A program made the translations under genes and the position numbers. 17,933 nucleotides of DNA, from assembly GCA_021771675.1 (NCBI GenBank), contig JAETOP010000079.1:1-17933 (forward strand), in the 5' to 3' direction. Source of the DNA: Oscillospiraceae bacterium. GTDB lineage: Bacteria; Bacillota_A; Clostridia; Oscillospirales; Oscillospiraceae. Every line of letters starts with the position of its first letter. Positions within the stretch are counted from its first letter, which is position 1. The notes below the pieces were generated by a model. It worked only from the letters and a program-made list of their open reading frames with translations, was not told where the DNA came from and ran no database searches. Shown here piece by piece: positions 1-6,756 of this stretch.

Positions 1-2616
1 GAATTTAAAAAGGCTCTGTCCGAGATCAACCAGTCCTTCAAGGTGCTTGGCTCCGAGATGAAGCTGGTGTCCTCGCAGTTTGATAAAAACGATAAGTCCG
101 TGCAGGCGCTTTCCGCGAGGAATACTGTTCTGAACAAGGAAATCGACGCCCAGCGCCAGAAGATCGAAACGCTGCGGGCTGCCCTCCAGAACGCCTCCGA
201 GTCCTTTGGGGAGAACGACCGCCGGACGCAGAACTGGCAGATCCAGCTTAACAACGCCGAAGCCGCCCTAAACGGCATGGAACGGGAACTTTCCGCCAAT
301 GAGCGGGCCATTGAGTCCCTCTCCCGGCAAGAGACGGAGGCGGCGGACGCCACAGAACGGCTCTCCCAGGAGATTTCCCGTCAGGAAGAGGAACTGGCCG
401 GGATGAAACGCGCCTATTCCAATGCGGTTCTGGAGTACGGGAAAGGCTCCAGCGAGGCAAAGGAACTGGAGGGGCGTATTTCCCAGCTTTCCGGGGAACT
501 GCGGGAGAACCGGGAGCGGATGAAGGATGCCGGGGATGTGGCGGAGGATTTCGGCGATTCGCTGGAGGACGCATCCAGCGGGGCAGATAAATTAGGCTCC
601 GGCCTTTCGGTCGCTACGGTGGCGATGGGCAATCTCATCTCCTCCGGCATCCAGGCGGCGTTAAGCGGCATCCAGGAACTTGGCAGCGCCATCTGGAACC
701 TGGACGAAGCCACTGAGGAATACCGGGTAGCCCAGGGTAAGCTGACCACTGCCTTTGAAGCGGCGGGATACAGCGGGGACGCGGCACAGAAATCCTACAC
801 GGAGTTCTATAAAATCCTGGGCGATACGGACACGGCCACAGAAGCGTCCCAGCTCCTGGCGCAGCTTGCCCAGAACGAGCAGGACATTACCAAGTGGACA
901 AACATTGCCGCAGGCGTTTACGGCACCTTTGGCGATGCCCTCCCCATCGAGGGCATGATCGAGTCCGCCAACGAAACCGCCAAGGTGGGACAGGTCACGG
1001 GCTCCCTGGCGGACGCCCTAAACTGGGTGGGCATCAGCGAGGATGCCTTCAATGAAAAGCTGGCAGCCTGTTCCAGTGAAAGTGAACGGAACCGTCTCAT
1101 CATGGAGACCCTCTCCGGGGCCTATGACGAGGCGAGCGGCGCGTTTTACCGCAACAATGAGGCGCTGGTGGCTTCCAGAGAAGGACAGGCGCAGCTTGAC
1201 GAGACCCTGGCGGGGCTTGGGGAAACCATCTCCAATGTGAAGAACAGCCTCCGGGCAGAGTTCCTCCCGGCAATTTCGGAAGTCATCTCCGCCTTTACCG
1301 ACATGGTCAACGGCGTGGACGGGGCGGATGAAGCCTTTGCCGGGGCCATTACGGGGCTGGTGAACACGGCGGTTTCCATGCTGCCGCAGTTTGTAAACAC
1401 CGGGATGCAGATGCTGACCTCGCTGCTTTCCGGCATCATCCAGAGCCTTCCGGCTGTGATGGAAGGCGCGACGCAGATCATCGTCACGCTGGCCCAGGGC
1501 ATCGCGGCGGCGGTTCCCACTCTGATTCCGCAGATTGTCCTTGTGGTTACCCAGATCGTACAGACCCTGATCGAAAACCTGCCGATGATTCTGGACGCGG
1601 CGCTGCAGCTTATTATGGGGCTGGCCCAGGGGCTGCTGAACGCCATCCCGGTCCTGATCGCGGCCCTGCCCGCCATCATTACGGCGATTGTGGAGTTCAT
1701 TGTCGGAGCAATCCCACAGATCATCAATGCCGGGATACAGTTATTGACCTCGCTGGTCTCCGCACTGCCGGAGATCATCACGGCCATTGTAGCGGCGATT
1801 CCGCAGATCATTGACGGGCTGGTGACGGCCATCCTCGGCAGCATCCCCCAGATCATTGACGCAGGGGTGAACCTGCTGATTTCCCTGATCCAGAACCTGC
1901 CGACCATCATTACCACCATTGTGGGGGCAATCCCGCAGATTATTTCCTCGCTGGTAAACGCCATCCTGAACAGCATCCCGCAGATCATCCAGGCAGGCGT
2001 GCAGCTATTTGTGTCGCTGATCCAGAACCTGCCTACCATCATCGTGGAGATCGTAAAGGCGGTGCCGCAGATCATTGCGGGGATTGTGAATGCCTTTACC
2101 TCGTCTATGGGGCAGATCGTCAACATCGGCAAGAACATCGTGCAGGGGCTGTGGCAGGGTATCCAGAGCCTTGCCGGATGGATCTGGGACAAAGTCTCCG
2201 GCTGGATTTCCGGCATCTGGGACGGGATCTGCAGCTTCTTTGGCATCAACTCTCCATCCAGGGAAATGGCCTGGGTAGGCGAAATGCTGGGCAGGGGTCT
2301 TGCCGGCGGCATCGAGGACAGCGCCGGCGAAGCGGTCAGCGCCGCAGAGGATTTGAACAACGGTATTCTGGGCGTGATGAACGGGCTGGCAGCGGATATG
2401 CAGTCCGCTGTTCCCTCGAATTTTGCCTTTGACGCCGGCGGGACGATCCGCTCTGCGTCCGGCGGCATGAACAGCGGGGGTGCGTCCTTTGGAACCCTCA
2501 TTACCATCCAACAGATGATTGTCCGCAGCGAGGATGACATCCGCAGGATTTCCCAAGAACTTTACAATCTCATGCAGGTCGGCTCCCGCGCACAGGGCCG
2601 CATCATTACAGCCTAA
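1..2616 (+). CDS. Phage tail tape measure protein (5' end missing)
   Basis: The frame is open from base 1, so the gene begins outside the window; at least 871 residues are visible. Tape measure proteins set tail length, run inside the tail tube and help DNA enter the cell. The first ~170 residues are a charged coiled coil rich in E, R, Q and L. A long hydrophobic section follows, including a 44-residue repeat (IPQII-type units) at about 1711-2106, which is typical of the membrane-inserting part. Near the C-terminus there is a W-rich stretch followed by FGINSPSREM, a motif often seen at the end of Bacillota tape measure proteins. The stop is followed at once by the Shine-Dalgarno of the Dit gene, so the two are cotranscribed. 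A GTG at 43 is only an internal codon, not the start. Confidence 0.93.
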   Translation, partial: EFKKALSEINQSFKVLGSEMKLVSSQFDKNDKSVQALSARNTVLNKEIDAQRQKIETLRAALQNASESFGENDRRTQNWQIQLNNAEAALNGMERELSANERAIESLSRQETEAADATERLSQEISRQEEELAGMKRAYSNAVLEYGKGSSEAKELEGRISQLSGELRENRERMKDAGDVAEDFGDSLEDASSGADKLGSGLSVATVAMGNLISSGIQAALSGIQELGSAIWNLDEATEEYRVAQGKLTTAFEAAGYSGDAAQKSYTEFYKILGDTDTATEASQLLAQLAQNEQDITKWTNIAAGVYGTFGDALPIEGMIESANETAKVGQVTGSLADALNWVGISEDAFNEKLAACSSESERNRLIMETLSGAYDEASGAFYRNNEALVASREGQAQLDETLAGLGETISNVKNSLRAEFLPAISEVISAFTDMVNGVDGADEAFAGAITGLVNTAVSMLPQFVNTGMQMLTSLLSGIIQSLPAVMEGATQIIVTLAQGIAAAVPTLIPQIVLVVTQIVQTLIENLPMILDAALQLIMGLAQGLLNAIPVLIAALPAIITAIVEFIVGAIPQIINAGIQLLTSLVSALPEIITAIVAAIPQIIDGLVTAILGSIPQIIDAGVNLLISLIQNLPTIITTIVGAIPQIISSLVNAILNSIPQIIQAGVQLFVSLIQNLPTIIVEIVKAVPQIIAGIVNAFTSSMGQIVNIGKNIVQGLWQGIQSLAGWIWDKVSGWISGIWDGICSFFGINSPSREMAWVGEMLGRGLAGGIEDSAGEAVSAAEDLNNGILGVMNGLAADMQSAVPSNFAFDAGGTIRSASGGMNSGGASFGTLITIQQMIVRSEDDIRRISQELYNLMQVGSRAQGRIITA
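1711..2106 (+). repeat. Three in-frame 132-bp repeats in the tape measure gene
   Basis: Units begin at 1711, 1843 and 1975, exactly 132 bp (44 codons) apart. Each encodes IPQII followed by an xAGxxL segment, a xxLPxII segment and a second (I/V)PQII. More degenerate versions continue upstream to about 1390. The repeats are hydrophobic. In this protein family such repeats add length in fixed steps and probably help membrane insertion. Unit sequences have drifted at DNA level, so the duplication is not recent. Confidence 0.85.
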
Positions 2617-2631
2617 GAGGAGGTGGGATTT

Positions 2632-3399
2632 ATGGGCTTTCAATACAACGGAATTTCTTCTCAGTCCATGAATATCAAGGCCCGTCTTACCGGCTGGCAG
2701 ATGGTTCCTGCTCTTCGGAGCAATACGGAAACTGTCCCCGGTAAAGCGGGCCTTGCGGACTTTGGGGCAGACAGCGGCGAGCGGTACATCGATGTTTCCT
2801 GCAATGTCTATCCGCAGAAAACCTTTGCCGGTTTGGTGGCAGTTTTAGATCGGGCGGCGGCATGGTTAGACCCTACGGTGGGGACAAAACAGCTTGTACT
2901 GGACGATGTGCCGGACCGGTATTTTATGGCCCGGCTTTCCGATACGGTAGACTGTGAACGGCTCCTGCGGTCGGCCGGTTCCTTTACCCTCCGTTTTCTT
3001 TGCCCTGACCCTTACGGATACGCGCTGGATGATGAAACCTTTACCCTCTCCCAAGCGGGGGAGCATGAGGTGGAGCGTGAAATCGGAAACACAGACTCCG
3101 AGCCGGTGTATTCCCTGCAGGGGACAATTTCCTCCGGTGCGGTTGTACTGACGACTAACGGAGAGACCCTGCGGGTGGTTGGCCCTCTGGCTACGGGTGA
3201 AGTGCTGGTGATCGACACCGGAATGGTCACAGCCAAAGTGACGGACAGCGCGGGCAATACCCTGCGAAACGGCCTGCCCTGTTTGGAGGAATTGAATTTC
3301 CCAGTGCTGCGCCGGGGTGTGAATGAAGTGGAAATCGCGGTTGAGGGCAGCGCCGTTTTTACCGAACTTCACATACAAGCCAAGAGCCGATGGAGGTAA
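2632..3399 (+). CDS. Distal tail protein (Dit, siphovirus tail component)
   Basis: A 255-residue protein of the siphovirus distal tail family, which forms the hexameric ring joining the tail tube to the tip or baseplate. The N-terminus (FQYNGISSQSMNI) and the middle part (ERYIDVSCNVYP, then ALDDETF after a CPDPYGY stretch) match the usual Dit pattern: an N-terminal belt domain followed by a galectin-like C-terminal domain. I chose ATG 2632 because AGAGGAGGTG (2616-2624) lies 7 bases upstream. An in-frame GTG at 2623 lies inside that ribosome binding site and is less likely. The gene lies between the tape measure and the Tal-like gene, the conserved place for Dit. The next gene starts 3 bases after its stop. 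Confidence 0.9.
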   Translation: MGFQYNGISSQSMNIKARLTGWQMVPALRSNTETVPGKAGLADFGADSGERYIDVSCNVYPQKTFAGLVAVLDRAAAWLDPTVGTKQLVLDDVPDRYFMARLSDTVDCERLLRSAGSFTLRFLCPDPYGYALDDETFTLSQAGEHEVEREIGNTDSEPVYSLQGTISSGAVVLTTNGETLRVVGPLATGEVLVIDTGMVTAKVTDSAGNTLRNGLPCLEELNFPVLRRGVNEVEIAVEGSAVFTELHIQAKSRWR

Positions 3400-3402
3400 G
3401 CG

Positions 3403-5925
3403 ATGGCAGTAAAAACTACTTTGACTGCGCAGGAGGACTTTACCGGGGAATTTCCATCTGCATGGGCAGGCTCCGGCCTCTGGCGCTTTAACGAGTCCGA
3501 ACCGGACAGCAACGACCGGCTGATGGATTCTTCCGGCAATGGCCGGGATTTCAATATTATCAACTGGAGCGGCACCACGGCAAACCTGCTGGAAGGCTGG
3601 CGTGGACATTATTTCCGCTTCAACATCAATAACCCAACCTCGGAGAAAACATATCTTCAAGCCGTAAACGACGGCTCGATTTTCTCCTCGCTGGGGGAAC
3701 GGATTGTGGTGGGCGGCTGGATGAACCCCACCATTTACTCGGTAGGTAATACCTTCTGCCCTATTTTTAACACAAGGCAGGGGCCGGGCCAGCCGATCCT
3801 GTATCTTTCGCTGTATTCCGGGCGGCCCCGCCTAATGCTCTATAATTCCTCCGGCTCCCTGATTTTGGACGAGTCGGTAACGCCCCCGTTTTCTCTGGTA
3901 AACAACGGCTGGTATTTCCTCGCCGCTGTGATCGAGCCGGACGCATACAAAGCCTGCTATGTGGTAGGCGATCGCAGCACCGGTACAGTCTGGATTTCAA
4001 ACGAGCTGACGATTGAGGGTGAACTGAACCGTTCCTGTACCGCCGACCTTATCATGGGGATGCACGCTGACACCTATTATTACGCAGGCGGCTTTGATGA
4101 TTGGTTTCTGGATACGGATTCTTCTTTGACTGCCGAAGATCTGGCGGAATATTTTAAGGCCACTCTGTTTGCCAACGGCGGAGATATGTCCGGTGATGTG
4201 GATGCGCTCACCGAGCCGGGGAGCGTTACCCTTAGAAGCTCGGACGGAGCCTATCCATCCAGCGGGCAGCTTATTACAAAGGCGGCAGCCTGCTCCCTTT
4301 CCGGTACGGGACGCGTGGCTGCGACCAGCGAATATACAGCGGGCGTGACTGCCATTGAACAAGTGGAAACCTCCACTTCGGATGATTTGGAGGAATGGTC
4401 TGCCTGGCAGGCTATCGGCACCAGCGGCGAGCTGCAATCTCCGAACCGGCAGTATATCCGCTTCCGTGTGACGCTTGCCACTGAGGATACCAGCCGAACT
4501 CCGAAGCTGTTGGAAATCCAGCTCCACGATATACCGAAGGCCCCCTATGAAAAGCTGGGCTTTGCACGCCCGGTAGTGCTGGATGCAAACGGCGCGTGGG
4601 AAGCGGTTCTGGAAAATGCCTTTGATATTGTTGTCACCAGCGAAGTCAACGGGGCCGATACCATGGAATTTTATCTGCCTTTCCATGATCCCAAGCGGGC
4701 CATGCTGGACAATGAAAAGCAGGTGCAGATCGTCAATGACATTTACCGCATACGAACCCTCACCGATACGAAGGACACCGATGGCCGGATTGTGACTCAG
4801 GTCTATGCCGAAGCTGCTTTTTATGACCTGTCCTTTTCTGAGGAAAAAGAAACGGTGGACTTTAACGCGGATACAGCGGACGCGCCGATGCGGTACGCGC
4901 TGGAAGGCACCGGCTGGTCGGTGGGAACGGTCAACGTCACCACTCTGCGCACATGGCAGTGTACGGAGAAAAACGCCCTTTCCATTCTGCGGGCCACGCA
5001 GAATATCCACGGCGGCGACCTGATTTTTGATTGCCCGAACCGACTCGTCCATCTTCTTACCTTTGGCGGGAATGACAGCGGCGCTCTGTTTGCATATCGC
5101 AAAAATCTCAAAAGTATTGAGCGGGTGGTGGATACCCGCAGCTTGGTAACAAGGCTCTATGCCTATGGCAAGGATGGAATGACGTTCGCCTCGATCAATG
5201 GCGGCAAGGACTATGTGGAGGATTTCTCCTATACCACCGAAGTACGCATTTCCACGCTGGACTGCTCGAACTTCACCAATCCCTATCAGATGCTGGAATA
5301 CACGCAGATGCGGTTGGCGGAATATGCGCAGCCCCGCGTTTCCTATGTTCTCTCCGCAATGGATTTGTCGGCCCTTACCGGGTATGAGCATGAGGCGTGG
5401 GCGTTGGGCGACATTGTAACGGTTGATGATAAAGACCTCAACCTGTCGGTAAAAACCCGCGTGGTGCGCCGCCAGTACAATTTGCAGGAGCCGTGGAAAA
5501 CTGTGCTGGAACTTTCCACTACCCTTCGGGAATTGGGCGATTCCTCCGCACAATGGGATAAGGCCGCCGATGTGCTGGCATCCACCGATGTGATTGACCG
5601 GCAGGAAGTAAAGGACTTGGTGCCTTTTAACCATCTGCGTAATTCCCGCGCTGACAGCGGCATGAATTACTGGACGAACTCCGGCTTTGAGGTGGATGCG
5701 GAAAACGGCGTTTCCGGTACGGCTTCCTTCAAGGCAGAGGGCGTTTTGGGTATGACAAAAAGCCTGACACAGACGGTCTACCCGGCCAGCCGCCGGAGTT
5801 ATACCTTTTCAGCGCAGATTGCCTCGGAGGATTTGCAGAAAGGCCCCAGCGGGCAGGTTGGCATCGAAGTAACCTTTGAATATGAGGACGGTTCCACGGA
5901 GACGCGGTTCATCGACCTCTTTTAA
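3403..5925 (+). CDS. Tail-tip protein: LamG-like domain plus prophage endopeptidase (Tal)-like core
   Basis: 840 residues; ATG 3403 follows GGAGG at 3390-3394. Approximate domains: residues 18-260 form a LamG/concanavalin-like fold (GLWRFNE at the start, the DSSGNGRDF motif, VGGWM and NGWYFLAAV strands). Residues 270-375 look like a further beta-rich module. Residues 395-705 resemble the phage minor structural/prophage tail endopeptidase family (EVNGADTMEFYLP, a DIYRIRTL stretch, YGKDG, then a WALGDIV region with VDD). Residues about 745-840 resemble the first half of a carbohydrate-binding jelly roll. The core should cap the tail tube under the Dit ring; the LamG and C-terminal modules may bind cell-surface glycans. 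No protease active site could be assigned, so enzymatic activity is open. The stop is followed in the same frame by a separate small gene at 5944. Confidence 0.85.
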   Translation: MAVKTTLTAQEDFTGEFPSAWAGSGLWRFNESEPDSNDRLMDSSGNGRDFNIINWSGTTANLLEGWRGHYFRFNINNPTSEKTYLQAVNDGSIFSSLGERIVVGGWMNPTIYSVGNTFCPIFNTRQGPGQPILYLSLYSGRPRLMLYNSSGSLILDESVTPPFSLVNNGWYFLAAVIEPDAYKACYVVGDRSTGTVWISNELTIEGELNRSCTADLIMGMHADTYYYAGGFDDWFLDTDSSLTAEDLAEYFKATLFANGGDMSGDVDALTEPGSVTLRSSDGAYPSSGQLITKAAACSLSGTGRVAATSEYTAGVTAIEQVETSTSDDLEEWSAWQAIGTSGELQSPNRQYIRFRVTLATEDTSRTPKLLEIQLHDIPKAPYEKLGFARPVVLDANGAWEAVLENAFDIVVTSEVNGADTMEFYLPFHDPKRAMLDNEKQVQIVNDIYRIRTLTDTKDTDGRIVTQVYAEAAFYDLSFSEEKETVDFNADTADAPMRYALEGTGWSVGTVNVTTLRTWQCTEKNALSILRATQNIHGGDLIFDCPNRLVHLLTFGGNDSGALFAYRKNLKSIERVVDTRSLVTRLYAYGKDGMTFASINGGKDYVEDFSYTTEVRISTLDCSNFTNPYQMLEYTQMRLAEYAQPRVSYVLSAMDLSALTGYEHEAWALGDIVTVDDKDLNLSVKTRVVRRQYNLQEPWKTVLELSTTLRELGDSSAQWDKAADVLASTDVIDRQEVKDLVPFNHLRNSRADSGMNYWTNSGFEVDAENGVSGTASFKAEGVLGMTKSLTQTVYPASRRSYTFSAQIASEDLQKGPSGQVGIEVTFEYEDGSTETRFIDLF

Positions 5926-5943
5926 TATAGAAGGGAGCGGCCT

Positions 5944-6138
5944 ATGGCTTCTTTTTCGCAAACTGCCACCGACCTATCCCCCAAGGGGTACGGGAGGCTG
6001 CGTTCCATCACCATCCGGCTTTGTATTACGGATTGCACCGGCAAGGTGTATTTTACCGACATTATGGTGCAGGGTGGCTCCATTGCTACCGGCTGGGTGG
6101 GCCATCCCAGCGAAATCCAGTGGACGCTGGACGGGTAA
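5944..6138 (+). CDS. Small tail-associated protein, half-jelly-roll type
   Basis: 64 residues, with AAGGGAG about 8 bases before the ATG. No enzyme motif is visible. The pattern GYGRLRSITIRLCITDCTG then VYFTDIMVQ and ATGWVGHPSEI looks like the last strands of the carbohydrate-binding jelly-roll domains found at the ends of phage tail proteins. It lies 18 bases after, and in the same frame as, the tail-tip gene, whose C-terminus looks like the first half of such a domain. It is also similar to the first ~65 residues of the next protein (shared SIT, DCTG, YFTD and MVQ). It may complete the tail-tip domain in trans, or be a truncated paralogue of its neighbour. Specific function unknown. Confidence 0.75.
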   Translation: MASFSQTATDLSPKGYGRLRSITIRLCITDCTGKVYFTDIMVQGGSIATGWVGHPSEIQWTLDG

Positions 6139-6148
6139 GGAGGCTGGC

Positions 6149-6727
6149 ATGGCGGAATTTACTCGATTTTCAGAAACAATTTTGACAAAACAGGATCAGC
6201 GGGTGGTAAGCATCACCGTGAAGCCGATGATTTCTGATTGTACAGGCCGGATTTACTTCACCGACCTGATGGTACAGGAAGGCGACCGGCTCACAGGTTA
6301 TGTGATAAATACAGAAACAATTCTGCAAAAATACCGGGAGGATGGCTCCATTGTTCCTCCCCGTTTCTACAACGGCGTGGTGCGCTCGGCGGAAACGGTG
6401 GTGCTATTCAACCTCGGCTCCGATACGGCGGGGCTGGACTGCTATCTCTACCCGGTGCAGGACATGGCGGCGGGCAGCATTTCCGTGGCTTTGGGCGCGG
6501 GCGCACACAAGGCAGCTTTCCCTACTGCGGTAAGTGCCGGGGATGAGTTGGCCCTTCTGGCTTCTTCCCGGAAATGCCTGCTCAACGGAAGCCCCACGGA
6601 AAAGCGCGGCTTCTTTCAATACACGGCTGCCGGGGACAGCAAGCATCCGGTGACAGTAGAGGAGCATAAATCCGCCCGGCTGTTGTTTGAATTTCAGGAA
6701 ATGCAGGAAGGCGGTGATCGGTTTTGA
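6149..6727 (+). CDS. Tail-associated protein, paralogue of the preceding gene at its N-terminus
   Basis: 192 residues. ATG 6149 follows AAGGAGG (6137-6143), which overlaps the stop of the previous gene; the frame stays open further upstream to 5876, but that part overlaps the neighbouring genes and lacks a site. Residues 1-66 repeat the SIT..DCTGRIYFTDLMVQ pattern of the previous protein. The remainder (NGVVRSAETVVLFNLGS and following) is a beta-rich domain containing ALGAGAHKAAFP, a type I recall from Clostridia prophage tail regions. There are no signal peptide or catalytic motifs. Its stop overlaps a possible TTG start of the next gene, so the genes are translationally close. A role in tail-tip or surface attachment is inferred from position only. 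Confidence 0.8.
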   Translation: MAEFTRFSETILTKQDQRVVSITVKPMISDCTGRIYFTDLMVQEGDRLTGYVINTETILQKYREDGSIVPPRFYNGVVRSAETVVLFNLGSDTAGLDCYLYPVQDMAAGSISVALGAGAHKAAFPTAVSAGDELALLASSRKCLLNGSPTEKRGFFQYTAAGDSKHPVTVEEHKSARLLFEFQEMQEGGDRF

Positions 6728-6755
6728 ACCGGGACTATCTAAAAGGAAGGCGGTG
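6705..6755 (+). promoter_or_regulatory. Duplicated ribosome-binding-site element before the GH18 gene
   Basis: AGGAAGGCGGTG occurs exactly twice, at 6705-6716 and 6744-6755. The second copy is ideally spaced for ATG 6757. The first would serve TTG 6724 with a longer gap, and also lies at the end of the preceding gene. The copy next to the ATG decides the start chosen here; dual initiation cannot be excluded. Confidence 0.45.
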
Positions 6756-6756
6756 C

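Noticed and set aside
1711..2106. Tape measure repeats as a possible CRISPR array
   Set aside because: The repeats are in-frame protein repeats with a period of 132 bp and diverged units, without the identical-repeat/unique-spacer pattern.
1146..2540. Long antisense open frame (464 codons) opposite the tape measure gene
   Set aside because: Its composition is a by-product of the codon pattern and the repeats of the sense gene; there is no ribosome binding site and no recognisable domain.
3997..5634. Very long antisense open frame (545 codons) opposite the tail-tip gene
   Set aside because: The sense frame has clear phage tail domains; the antisense frame has no family features and is explained by base composition.
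5876..6148. Upstream extension of the 6149 gene
   Set aside because: The open frame runs back to 5876 but overlaps the 840-residue gene and the 64-residue gene; the ATG at 6149 has an excellent AAGGAGG site and matches the N-terminus of the paralogue.
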